Part shown: positions 1 to 7,756 of the stretch, piece after piece
Numbering within the stretch: the first letter of the stretch is position 1
Layout of the letters: each line of letters starts with the position of its first letter
From: Euryarchaeota archaeon
GTDB lineage: Archaea; Thermoplasmatota; SW-10-69-26; JACQPN01
Length of the DNA: 64,000 nt
Assembly (NCBI GenBank): GCA_016207515.1
Contig: JACQPN010000025.1
Coordinates: forward strand, 1 to 64,000
Direction: 5' to 3'
Notes under the pieces: generated by a model
Seen by the model: only the letters and a program-made list of their open reading frames with translations
What the model was told of the DNA's origin: nothing
Database searches by the model: none
Made by a program: the position numbers and the translations under genes

Positions 1-119
1 CCACAGCCACCATCGGCTTCGGTGACTGCGTCACCTCGCCTCGCCGGCTCCACAGCCACCATCGGCTTCGGTGACTGCGTCACCTCGCCTCGCCGGCTCC
101 ACAGCCACCATCGGCTTCG
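1..119. repeat. 49-bp tandem direct repeat, about 2.4 copies, at the window's left edge
   Basis: Units begin at 1, 50 and 99; the third breaks off near 119. The copies are essentially identical and the array probably continues left of the window. Each unit contains a perfect dyad, GGTGAC-TGC-GTCACC (21-35 and 70-84). A period of 49 is not a multiple of three, so this is not a coding repeat. It lies just downstream of the stress-protein stop codon. I see no spacers, so it is not a CRISPR array. Confidence 0.85.
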
Positions 120-142
120 CGGCCCGCCTCGGATCGGAGCCA

Positions 143-583
143 TCATCGTACTATCGTGACGGTCCGGTTGCTGTGGCGCACGACCTTTTCGGCGACACTT
201 CCGATGAAGTACATCGTCTGCTTCTCGTAGCTTTTGTAACCGAGGCAGATCTCATCGACCTTGAGTTCCTCAGCGGCCGCGATCAACTCATCGGCGGCGT
301 TCCCGACCTTCACGTGGCCGCGCGCCCGGTAACCCCGTTTCTTGACGCTCTCGACCACCTCGCTCACGCGCGCCTTGGCGGATTCGACGAAGGTCTTGTC
401 GTCGCTGATGCCGCTCATGTCGGCCGTAGGAAGCAGCATCCCGACGAAAGAGCGCTCGGCGACCGCCTTCGGGACGACCGTGAGGACCACCACTTCGTCC
501 TTTTCAGGCTCCATGCGCTTCAACGAGTGCTCAATGGCTTTCCGGGACGGGTCCGATCCGTCGTAGCCGACTAGAATCATCAT
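143..583 (-). CDS. Universal stress protein (UspA family)
   Basis: A single-domain UspA-fold cytoplasmic protein of about 146 aa. The N-terminus M-I-L-V-G-Y-D-G-S-D is the typical first strand and loop of the family. The middle carries the usual charged helix and V-K-V-G-N-A-A-D-E-L, and the C-terminus ends in S-N-R-T-V-T-I-V-R, the family's last strand. The classical ATP-binding G-x2-G-x9-G-S/T is not clean: after C-L-G-Y-K there is no second glycine at the expected place, although G-S occurs later. It may therefore be a non-ATP-binding member. The frame opens at a GTG at 622, but I place the start at the twin ATG (583/580) because the fold begins there. The 49-bp repeat follows its stop; the dyad at 621-669 and a divergent gene lie upstream. 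The role in stress tolerance is inferred from family. Confidence 0.85.
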   Translation of the reverse strand: MMILVGYDGSDPSRKAIEHSLKRMEPEKDEVVVLTVVPKAVAERSFVGMLLPTADMSGISDDKTFVESAKARVSEVVESVKKRGYRARGHVKVGNAADELIAAAEELKVDEICLGYKSYEKQTMYFIGSVAEKVVRHSNRTVTIVR

Positions 584-620
584 CGTGGGCGCAAAGCGCG
601 TCGGGGCACAAAAACCAAGC

Positions 621-669
621 ACCTCCGGTGGCGCGGGCGTGGCCGACCCCGGAAAACGTCACCGGAGGT
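621..669. promoter_or_regulatory. Perfect 10-bp inverted repeat between divergent genes (candidate operator)
   Basis: ACCTCCGGTG at 621-630 and its exact reverse complement at 660-669 are separated by 29 bp. The dyad sits between the start of the stress protein (583, minus) and the promoter of the PAC2 gene (plus). It is too widely spaced and lacks the T-tract expected of a terminator, so an operator is the better guess. Confidence 0.4.
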
Positions 670-706
670 CCACCCATGTGGCCGGCCTGTCAGCTCCTTC
701 TAGCGG

Positions 707-720
707 CCTTAAGTATATGC
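707..720 (+). promoter_or_regulatory. TATA box of the PAC2 gene
   Basis: CTTAAGTATATG is centred about 33 bp upstream of the ATG at 746. In archaea this predicts a start of transcription only a few bases before the codon, so a nearly leaderless mRNA. The 11-mer GACCAGATAAA follows at 734-744 and recurs at 3648-3658. Confidence 0.6.
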
Positions 721-745
721 GCAACTCTAACACGACCAGATAAAA

Positions 746-1486
746 ATGGAAGAGAACGACCTCGTCGTCCACGAGTTCAAGGCCGTCGATCTCCGAGGCG
801 CCACCATCATCGATGGTTTTCCGAGCGTGGGGCTAGTCTCCACGATCACGGCGAACTACCTCATCGACATCCTGGAACTCGAGCAAGTGGGGACCATGGA
901 TTCGAAGTACTTCCCGACGGTCTCCATCGTGAGAAACGCCGTGCCGATGTACCCGGTCCGAATCTACGCCGGTAAGGGCGTCTGCATCTTCATCAGCGAG
1001 TTCCAGCCCGCGCCGAAGCTCATCCGGCCGATCGCGGAGGCCATCGTGGAATTCGCCAAGAAGAAGGGTTGTAAGACCATCATCAGCCCCGAGGGGCTCG
1101 TCATAGAGGCGGCGGAAGCGCCCGCGGAAGTGGCCGTCTATGCGATAGGGGCGACGGAGGAGGCGAGGGCGCTCCTCGACCGGCACAAGCTCACGCCGTT
1201 CGGGAACGGCATCATCACCGGCGTTTCGGGCGTCCTGCTCAATCTTGGCAAGGCCCACGGCCTGGACACCATCAGCATCCTCGCGGAGGCGAACCCGAAC
1301 TATCCGGACGCGCGCGCGGCCGCGAAGGTCATCGAGGTCATCGACGAACTCCTCGAGAACGTCGAGATCGACGTGAAACCGCTCTATAGTGAGGCGGAGA
1401 ACATCGAGAAGACGCTTCGGATGATGCAGCGCCAGGTGGAGCCGAAGACCTCGGGGAAGGATTCGAGCCCGGCGATGTACGGGTAA
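746..1486 (+). CDS. PAC2-family protein, archaeal proteasome-assembly chaperone homologue
   Basis: A 246-aa cytoplasmic protein of the PAC2 family, the archaeal relatives of eukaryotic Pba1/Pba2 that bind the proteasome alpha ring. The family signature is visible at about residues 22-40 (D-G-F-P-S-V-G-L-V-S-T-I, then A-N-Y-L-I). The fold runs to about residue 215, with G-I-I-T-G-V-S-G-V-L-L-N near residue 155. A charged helix follows (about 205-230), then a tail ending M-Y-G. That tail fits the hydrophobic-Tyr-any (HbYX) pattern used by proteasome activators and assembly factors to dock into the alpha ring. Docking here is inference from that match. The start is supported by the TATA spacing. 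The gene is monocistronic. Confidence 0.88.
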   Translation: MEENDLVVHEFKAVDLRGATIIDGFPSVGLVSTITANYLIDILELEQVGTMDSKYFPTVSIVRNAVPMYPVRIYAGKGVCIFISEFQPAPKLIRPIAEAIVEFAKKKGCKTIISPEGLVIEAAEAPAEVAVYAIGATEEARALLDRHKLTPFGNGIITGVSGVLLNLGKAHGLDTISILAEANPNYPDARAAAKVIEVIDELLENVEIDVKPLYSEAENIEKTLRMMQRQVEPKTSGKDSSPAMYG

Positions 1487-1642
1487 CGGGAATCCGTACG
1501 TAACCGGACAATCGTTTTCCGTCGGCGCTTTTTCCGCGAAAGCGTAAAAAGGGTCGCTGGAAAGGACTCTAGCCGTGCGACGTATGGTCGATGCGCCCAC
1601 ATAGCGGGTTTTTTAGGCTTCAAGCGGCTTTGGCCACCCAGG

Positions 1643-3421
1643 ATGCTCTACTCGCGCCTTGTCGAGTACTACGAACGCCTCGCGGCGACCACGAAGCGGC
1701 TCGAGATGACGGCGATCCTCGCCGAACTCTTCAAGGAGAGCCGCGCGGAGGAGATCGAACACGCCGTGAACCTCACCATGGGGCGCCTCTACCCTGATTT
1801 CCTCGGGATAGAGCTCGGCGTCTCCGAGCGCCTCATCACCAAAGCGATCTCGACCATCACCGGAGTCGCGGAGGATCACCTCGACCAACTGACGATCGAG
1901 AAAGGCGACATAGGAAACGCCGCGGAGGCCGCGCTCAAGGGGAAGCGTCAGGCATCGCTCGTCAAGGCTTCCGCGCTCTCGGTCGCGGACGTCTTCTCGG
2001 CGTTCGACGCGATGGCACGGTCCAGCGGGCAAGGCTCGCAGGACGCGAGGATCCAACGGCTCAACGGGCTCCTTCGTGACGCCTCGCCCATCGAGGCCCG
2101 CTACATCGTTCGCACGGTGAACGGGAAACTGCGCCTTGGGGTGGCGGAGATGTCTGTGCTCGACGCCCTCGCCCTTGCCTTCGCAACGAAAGAGGACCGG
2201 CCCGCGTTCGAGGAGGCGTTCAACAAGTGCTCCGACATCGGGGCCGTGGCGCGTGAAGCGGCGGGTGGCGGCCTCCATGCCGTGCGCCGGCTCACGCTGC
2301 GCCTCGGTGTTCCCGTGAGGCCGATGCTCGCCGAACGGCTCCCGACCTCGGCGGAGATATTGGGCAGGATGGGCGGTCGGTGCGCCCTCGAACTCAAGTA
2401 CGACGGCCTCCGGTTGCAAGCCCACATCGCCAAGGGAAAAGTCCGCTTCTTCTCGCGACGCCTCGAGGACGTTTCCGGGCAGTTTCCGGACGTCGAGAAG
2501 ATGCTCGTCGCCGCTTTCAAAGGGCGCGACGCGGTGATCGAGGGTGAATGCGTGGGCGTCGACCCCGTGACGGGGGAGCTACGGCCCTTCCAGGACGTGT
2601 CGCGACGCAGGGGCCGCAAACACGATCTGGAAAAAGCGGTCGCGGAGCACCCGGTGACGCTTTTCGCCTTCGACATCCTCTACGCCGACGGCGTCGACGT
2701 GACGACAAGGCCGCTTCTTGAAAGACGTCGTCTTCTCGAAGAGAGCCTGACCGAGAACGCGGGCGTGAAGTTGAGCGAGTACCGAATCGTTTCGAGCTCC
2801 GAGGAACTCGAGGCTTTTTTCATGAAGGCGGTGGAGACGGGGGCGGAGGGGATAATGGCGAAGTCAACGTCCGAAGACTCGCTTTACCGCGCGGGCGGGC
2901 GCGGCTTCCAATGGGTCAAGTTGAAGCGTGATTACCAGGGCGAACTGTCGGACACACTCGACCTGGTGGTGATCGGAGCTTTCGGCGGGCAGGGTCGGCG
3001 CGCGGGCCGGTACGGGGCGCTTCTTGCGGCTGCGAGGAACGACGAGACGGGCCGCTTCGAGAGCGTATGCAAGATCGGCACGGGGTTCACTGACGAGATG
3101 CTTGAGGGCCTCACGGCGCGGCTCAAGCCGTCCGTGGTCGATCGAAAGAGCGCGCGGGTCGATTGCGAGATGGTCCCCGATTACTGGTTCGAACCGCGAC
3201 TTGTCCTCGAAGTCGTCGGCGCCGAGCTGACGCTGTCACCAATCCACCGGGCGGCGTGGGGGAGCGTACGGGACGGCGCCGGCCTTGCAGTGCGTTTTCC
3301 GCGCTTCACGGGGCGGATACGCGATGACAAGGGCCCGGAGGACGCCACTGCCACGAGTGAATTGGTGACGCTTTACGAGGCCCAGAAGCGAAGGCTCGGG
3401 AGCGATGCCAAGGAGGCGTGA
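1643..3421 (+). CDS. lig: ATP-dependent DNA ligase (archaeal type)
   Basis: Seals nicks in duplex DNA by an ATP-dependent adenylation mechanism, in replication and repair. The length, 592 aa, is normal for archaeal ligases. An N-terminal DNA-binding helical domain (about 1-215) is followed by the adenylation domain. Motif I is E-L-K-Y-D-G with the nucleophilic lysine at K252. R-R-L-E-D-V (about 275) and E-G-E-C (about 300) follow, then motif IV E-G-I-M-A-K-S (about 402) and motif V W-V-K-L-K-R-D-Y (about 424). A C-terminal OB-fold completes the protein, with R-F-P-R-F near 560. All key residues look intact. The ATG at 1643 is preceded by a T-rich TATA-like stretch near 1609-1616, about 30 bp upstream. 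It stands alone with 156 bp before it and 341 bp after. Confidence 0.95.
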   Translation: MLYSRLVEYYERLAATTKRLEMTAILAELFKESRAEEIEHAVNLTMGRLYPDFLGIELGVSERLITKAISTITGVAEDHLDQLTIEKGDIGNAAEAALKGKRQASLVKASALSVADVFSAFDAMARSSGQGSQDARIQRLNGLLRDASPIEARYIVRTVNGKLRLGVAEMSVLDALALAFATKEDRPAFEEAFNKCSDIGAVAREAAGGGLHAVRRLTLRLGVPVRPMLAERLPTSAEILGRMGGRCALELKYDGLRLQAHIAKGKVRFFSRRLEDVSGQFPDVEKMLVAAFKGRDAVIEGECVGVDPVTGELRPFQDVSRRRGRKHDLEKAVAEHPVTLFAFDILYADGVDVTTRPLLERRRLLEESLTENAGVKLSEYRIVSSSEELEAFFMKAVETGAEGIMAKSTSEDSLYRAGGRGFQWVKLKRDYQGELSDTLDLVVIGAFGGQGRRAGRYGALLAAARNDETGRFESVCKIGTGFTDEMLEGLTARLKPSVVDRKSARVDCEMVPDYWFEPRLVLEVVGAELTLSPIHRAAWGSVRDGAGLAVRFPRFTGRIRDDKGPEDATATSELVTLYEAQKRRLGSDAKEA

Positions 3422-3762
3422 GAGGCACGCGGGCGGAAGATCTCGCGACCGCCGGACGTTCCATGGGGGCTCCATGCTGGCGATGCTGGGACGCCCAAAC
3501 TCGCGATTTATAAAACAACCGTCAAAACGACGATTATTGGTAACTATTATATACCGTTTTCATAGTGATGGATAGTGGGAGCGAGGGCCGAGGCTGAGGC
3601 CCGCCCTTCCAACGGGCCCGACTACGGTCCCGCACAAAACTATAAATGACCAGATAAAGGCAGGAAGTACGAAGAAGAAATAGAAGGCGGACCGCGGGTG
3701 AAACACGCCCAAGCTTGCCACCGACGCTTCTTGGCGGGAGCCGTCGCGGTTGAGCGAGGAAC
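3422..3762 (+). other. Intergenic region with three TATA-like boxes and a GC-rich hairpin
   Basis: There is no protein gene here. TATA-like stretches occur near 3508-3516, 3545-3555 and 3640-3646. A GGGCC/GGCCC hairpin (3585-3589 with 3598-3602) begins just where a transcript from the second box would start. The only short ATG frames (3567, 3647, 3768) close within a few codons. The region is either a long structured leader for the gene at 3763 or carries a small non-coding RNA. Confidence 0.4.
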
Positions 3763-4794
3763 GTGGATGCCGGTACCGTCAGGTTGACTGCGATGACGAG
3801 GAGTGACCTCGAGGGCTTTGACGTAGACAAGGCCTTCTACTCAGTGCTCAAGTTACACGTATACTCCACTGTGTATGAGGCCTTCCTCAAGGCTTTTGGG
3901 AACGGGAACATCGCCGCAGGTTCCCCGATCTCGCACATCAACGAGGCGCGGCTCACGTTCGGCCGCTTCACCGCGAGAAAGACGAACTTCCTGTTCGTGC
4001 CCGAGAACGGCCACCGGCCGCAGTTCTCGGCCGAGTTCTACGGCTTCACTAGCCACAAGGTGCGAGAGAAACTCGCCCATTTCAACAAGGAATCCATCGT
4101 GGACCTCATCGGACGTGGCCTACGGGACGCCTACACGTACCAATGGTCGGTGCCTTTGCAAAAGAGCGACATCTGCTCGTTCGTCCGGTTGAAGAAACGC
4201 TACGGCGAGGACATGTCGATGGTCCTCGAGACCGCCCGCATCCACGAGCGGTTCGAATTCGATGAATTCGATTTCAAGGGCTTCATCACGTTATACCAGG
4301 ACGCGCATTTGAAGGAATACGCGGCGTCCCGCTGGGGCGTCAAGAAATTCCAAGAACTGCGTAACTCGTATGATTATGAGCATTTCCTGAAGGTCAGGCT
4401 GCAGCGCCTCGTGAGCCACGGCGTCATAGAGCAAAAGGGCGAGAAGTACCGGTTGTCCCCGACGGTCGATGACGCCGTGAACCACTTCGACCTCTTCACC
4501 GCGGGCGTCGCCTACCGGCCGAGCCGCGAGATGTGCGTCGCATGCCCGATGAAACGCGTCTGCTATTCCAAAGGCCCGGAGCCCGAAGGCCTCGAACCGT
4601 ACATCCAGATCCTCAACAACAGCCTCGCGAGCGGCAACGGCCACGGCCTCGACGTCGAAGGCAATCGAGGCCTCAACGGACACTCGCAAGCGCCGCCGAC
4701 CAACGGCCGTCCGCCCACGAACGGTGCGGGAAACGGCAACGGACTGGACCCATCACGCTCATCATCAGCAGCCGGCAACGGGCAGGCTCCCTAG
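3763..4794 (+). CDS. Unknown protein with winged-helix-like segment and CxxCx5C cluster
   Basis: I do not recognise this 343-aa protein. It has no signal peptide or membrane segment, so it should be cytoplasmic. Residues 20-190 are a mixed alpha/beta region. About 195-245 looks like a winged helix (F-L-K-V-R-L-Q-R-L-V, then a wing before Y-R-L-S-P). Near 258-267 is C-V-A-C-P-M-K-R-V-C, a CxxCx5C cluster like the iron-sulphur or zinc clusters closing Cas4/RecB-type nucleases; no nuclease motifs are visible. The last 65 residues are a Gly/Asn/Pro-rich disordered tail. The GTG at 3763 gives the longest frame; ATG 3793 (M-T-R-S-D-L) is equally possible. A DNA-binding role is only a guess. It converges with the minus-strand operon, 23 bp away. 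Confidence 0.7.
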   Translation: MDAGTVRLTAMTRSDLEGFDVDKAFYSVLKLHVYSTVYEAFLKAFGNGNIAAGSPISHINEARLTFGRFTARKTNFLFVPENGHRPQFSAEFYGFTSHKVREKLAHFNKESIVDLIGRGLRDAYTYQWSVPLQKSDICSFVRLKKRYGEDMSMVLETARIHERFEFDEFDFKGFITLYQDAHLKEYAASRWGVKKFQELRNSYDYEHFLKVRLQRLVSHGVIEQKGEKYRLSPTVDDAVNHFDLFTAGVAYRPSREMCVACPMKRVCYSKGPEPEGLEPYIQILNNSLASGNGHGLDVEGNRGLNGHSQAPPTNGRPPTNGAGNGNGLDPSRSSSAAGNGQAP

Positions 4795-4817
4795 AGAGAG
4801 GCCGCTCCCGCCACTAG

Positions 4818-5492
4818 TTAGGTGGCCCTCCTGGGGAGCCTTCCCTTCACCCGGAAGGAGAGGCCGAAAACGCGACCCAGCGTAAGCACGGCTAGGACCA
4901 CCCCTGCGCCGAAGAGGGCGCCGTAGAGCGAGCGGAGCTCGATCGAGGCCCCGATGGCGGGGCTTAGCCCCGAGATCATGGGCCGCACCACGTAAAGGCC
5001 TGCGGCGACTAGCACGAAGGCCGAGAGGAGCGGCTGTCGAAGCGACGTTGCGAGACGGCCCTCGACCTCGTCGAGGTCCAGGACGCCGCGTGAGCGTCCA
5101 CCGCTCTTTGTCACCTTGCTCTTGATCCTCGCCTGTAGGCCCGAGAACTCGAGGCCCATGTACGCGAGTTCCGCATAAAGCAAGAAGGCCCCCGCCCCGG
5201 CGAAGGTGACGAGCAGTTGCTCGGTCGATAGCAGGCTCGCATTGAAAGTCGCCATGACAAGAAGGGTGAGGATCGCGTGGGCGGCGATCCATCGCTTGTC
5301 CTTCGACTGTACGTATGATGCGGCGGGGACGAGTAGAACAAGGAGCCCCGGTCCGACGAGCGGGCCGCCCAAGGTCGCGAGAAGGTGGGCCTCGCCGGGG
5401 ACCGCGAAGATGAAGGCCGCCATGGACGCCGCGAATGCCAGGAGGGCGGTGTTCCTCACCGTCCGGGCGCCCCGACCCGTCCCGAGCGTCAT
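4818..5492 (-). CDS. Polytopic membrane protein, last gene of the MoxR/DUF58 operon
   Basis: An unrecognised 224-aa integral membrane protein with about six hydrophobic helices (near 15-33, 42-62, 70-88, 92-113, 150-172 and 185-207). Between the fourth and fifth is a basic hydrophilic loop (K-S-K-V-T-K-S-G-G-R-S-R). The ATG overlaps the stop of the DUF58 gene as ATGA, so translation is probably coupled. Its position suggests it serves the same envelope module, perhaps as a membrane anchor. No catalytic motif is visible. It is the 3' end of the large operon. Confidence 0.75.
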   Translation of the reverse strand: MTLGTGRGARTVRNTALLAFAASMAAFIFAVPGEAHLLATLGGPLVGPGLLVLLVPAASYVQSKDKRWIAAHAILTLLVMATFNASLLSTEQLLVTFAGAGAFLLYAELAYMGLEFSGLQARIKSKVTKSGGRSRGVLDLDEVEGRLATSLRQPLLSAFVLVAAGLYVVRPMISGLSPAIGASIELRSLYGALFGAGVVLAVLTLGRVFGLSFRVKGRLPRRAT

Positions 5493-6751
5493 CTCGCCGC
5501 CACCTCACGCGTGACCACGATGGACAATGGTTCTCCTGTCTTCCAATCGAGGACGGGGACGCCATAGCCGCGGATCGCGGCCATCGTCGTCTCCCGCTCC
5601 AATTCCATGATGCGCGTCTCGGCGGGCACGGCGCCGCTTCCGTAGGTTTCCGCGTCGAAGGAGACGGGGTTCGGGCTGAAGACGATGAGTTTGGCCTTGT
5701 ACGCGAGCAGTTTGCGGATTGCCTCATCGATCGTGGGATCGGCCAGGAGGTTCCCGATGAGGACAACGGGCGTCTTCGGGCGTAACGTCGGGAGTAGTTT
5801 GTCGACGACGTCGTTGAGGCTCTGCTGCCCTGCGCCCTCCGCGGCCGTCAAGGCGTCGAGGATCTCCGGCATCTGGCGGTCGGGCGACGTCGGCTGTATC
5901 TCAGTGATCGCCTCGCCATAAGTCACGAAACGGAGCTTGTCGCGCCGGTCGAAGAGGTAGGAGGCGATCGACGCGGCCGCGCGCGCCCCGTAGACGAGCG
6001 AATTGTGGCGCATGGTCCCGACCTTGGAGACCGCCCGCGTGTCGAGTATCATGGTGACAAGCGCGTAGGATTCACGCTCCCGCTGCTTCACGACGAGCCC
6101 CTTGGTCCTCGCCGAGGCCTTCCAATCGATGTCGCGGATCGAGTCCCCGACGATGTAATCGCGGAGCGCGAAGAAATCCGACCCGAGGCCCGGTTGACCG
6201 ACCTGGTAGTCGCCGCTGATGATCAACGGGTATTTCGATTTCGTCATCGCGGTCTTGATGTCTTCCTGCTTCGGGTGGACGGTCAAGGCGTCGATGGCGT
6301 CGAACGTCGTGTCCTTGTAGTGGATGCCGAAGGGGTCCTCGAGCCTCACGCGGACGGGGCCAAGGGCGTTACGGCCCTTCACGGGGAACTTCACGGCGTA
6401 ATCGAGGCGCGCCGATTCGCCCCCGGCAAGATCAAGGAGCGTGAAATTCGTGCCCTCGACGAGCTCCGCCGTGGAGGGGAGTTGGTCTTGGAGCTCGAAG
6501 AAGAGTTGGCCGTGGGCGCGGCGGTTGGCGACGGTGAGCTCGATGTCGAGGATCTCGTCCTCGGCTATCGTCGTACGCGGGATCTTGCGCGTGACAGCGA
6601 GGTCCAGGGTCTCGACGTAAAACGACGTGACCGCGACCAGCATGAGCCCGAGAAGCCCCAACGCGAAGAGCGGAGCGGCGCCGAGGGCGAGTCCGAAAAG
6701 AACGGCGAGCCCTGAGCCGGCCGTCACGTAGGCGCCCTTCTCGGTTATCAT
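5489..6751 (-). CDS. DUF58 domain protein
   Basis: A 420-aa membrane-associated protein of the DUF58 family, the usual partner of MoxR ATPases. Two N-terminal hydrophobic helices (about 8-45) are followed by a beta-rich region (about 50-160). Next comes the family signature R-D-Y-I-V-G-D-S-I-R-D-I-D-W-K-A-S-A-R (197-215), then a VWA-like alpha/beta domain with L-V-T-M-I-L-D-T-R near 232. The last strand segment includes V-V-L-I-G-N-L near 340. In characterised operons DUF58 proteins work with MoxR on envelope or secreted complexes, but their biochemistry is unclear. The start lies 5 bp after the MoxR stop, and the stop overlaps the next gene by ATGA. Confidence 0.9.
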   Translation of the reverse strand: MITEKGAYVTAGSGLAVLFGLALGAAPLFALGLLGLMLVAVTSFYVETLDLAVTRKIPRTTIAEDEILDIELTVANRRAHGQLFFELQDQLPSTAELVEGTNFTLLDLAGGESARLDYAVKFPVKGRNALGPVRVRLEDPFGIHYKDTTFDAIDALTVHPKQEDIKTAMTKSKYPLIISGDYQVGQPGLGSDFFALRDYIVGDSIRDIDWKASARTKGLVVKQRERESYALVTMILDTRAVSKVGTMRHNSLVYGARAAASIASYLFDRRDKLRFVTYGEAITEIQPTSPDRQMPEILDALTAAEGAGQQSLNDVVDKLLPTLRPKTPVVLIGNLLADPTIDEAIRKLLAYKAKLIVFSPNPVSFDAETYGSGAVPAETRIMELERETTMAAIRGYGVPVLDWKTGEPLSIVVTREVAAR

Positions 6752-6756
6752 GGCCT

Positions 6757-7746
6757 TCAGACCGTCGGGACGGGCGTCTCCTTGGCGAGCCGTGCCACGA
6801 CGTCCACCGCCTTCATGCCGCGGATCTTCGCCTCCGGCTTCAATATCATGCGGTGCGCGATCGTGTGGGGCATCACGGCCTTGATGTCGTCGGGTGTCAC
6901 GAAATCGCGGCCCCGGATGGCCGCGAGTGATCGGGAGGCCTTGAGAAGCGCCTGGCTTCCGCGCGGCGAGGACCCGACGAGGATGTTGGGATCCACCCTT
7001 GTGCGAGTGACGAGTTCCGAGATGTAGTCGATGATCTCCTCATCGATGTGCACCGCTTCGACGACCGCCTGCATCGCGAGGATCTGCTTCGGGGTGGTGA
7101 TGGCGGTCACGTCGACGTCGTCTTTTCGCCTTTGGATGCGCCGGCGCAGGATCTCCGATTCCTCCGCCTTCGAAGGGTAACCGACGGAGAGCCTCATGAG
7201 GAAACGGTCCATCTGCGCCTCGGGAAGAGGATATGTCCCTTCCTGTTCGACCGGGTTCTGGGTGGCCATGACCATGTACGGCTTATCGAGCTTCAGGGTC
7301 GTCCCCTCCACCGTGACCTGACGCTCCTGCATGGCTTCGAGAAGAGCCGCCTGCGTCTTCGGCGGCGCCCTGTTGATCTCGTCGCCGAGGAGGATGTTCG
7401 TGAAAACCGGGCCAGGCCGGAAATTGAACTCCGACGTCTGTTGGTTGAAGATGTACGTCCCGGTGATGTCGCCGGGAAGCACGTCGGGCGTGAACTGGAT
7501 GCGCCTGAAATCGCAGCCCGTGGCGCGGGCGAAGGTCTGGGCCATCAGGGTCTTTGCGAGGCCGGGATAGTCCTCGAAGAGGATGTTGCCGGCGCAGAGG
7601 ATGTTGACGGTGACAAGTTCCAGGACGTCGCGTTTTCCGACGATGACCTTGGAGACCTCGTCGATGAGGGCCTTGCACGTGTTGTGCACCAGGACGACGT
7701 TCTTGTTCGGGGGCCCCGCCCTCGCCGTCAAAGGATTCTGCGCCAT
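6757..7746 (-). CDS. MoxR-family AAA+ ATPase
   Basis: A 329-aa cytoplasmic AAA+ ATPase of the MoxR family, ATP-driven chaperones for assembly or activation of protein complexes. Walker A is the family variant P-G-L-A-K-T (61-66). Walker B is I-L-L-G-D-E-I-N-R-A-P-P with D122 and E123. Sensor 1 is A-T-Q-N-P (161-165), an arginine-finger-like R181 sits in M-D-R-F-L-M-R, and G-S-S-P-R-G lies near 263 in the lid. All catalytic positions look intact. A strong Shine-Dalgarno site, GGAGG (7751-7755 on the complement), lies 4 bp before the ATG at 7746. Genes for DUF58 (5 bp downstream) and DUF4350 (10 bp upstream) complete the standard module. Substrates are unknown; the giant surface proteins of the same operon are natural candidates. 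Confidence 0.94.
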   Translation of the reverse strand: MAQNPLTARAGPPNKNVVLVHNTCKALIDEVSKVIVGKRDVLELVTVNILCAGNILFEDYPGLAKTLMAQTFARATGCDFRRIQFTPDVLPGDITGTYIFNQQTSEFNFRPGPVFTNILLGDEINRAPPKTQAALLEAMQERQVTVEGTTLKLDKPYMVMATQNPVEQEGTYPLPEAQMDRFLMRLSVGYPSKAEESEILRRRIQRRKDDVDVTAITTPKQILAMQAVVEAVHIDEEIIDYISELVTRTRVDPNILVGSSPRGSQALLKASRSLAAIRGRDFVTPDDIKAVMPHTIAHRMILKPEAKIRGMKAVDVVARLAKETPVPTV

Positions 7747-7756
7747 CTTTCCTCCA

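Noticed and set aside
1-119. CRISPR array
   Set aside because: Repeats are directly adjacent without unique spacers.
3422-3762. tRNA gene
   Set aside because: GC-rich hairpins are present but no T-loop consensus or cloverleaf could be formed. No tRNA or rRNA was found elsewhere either.
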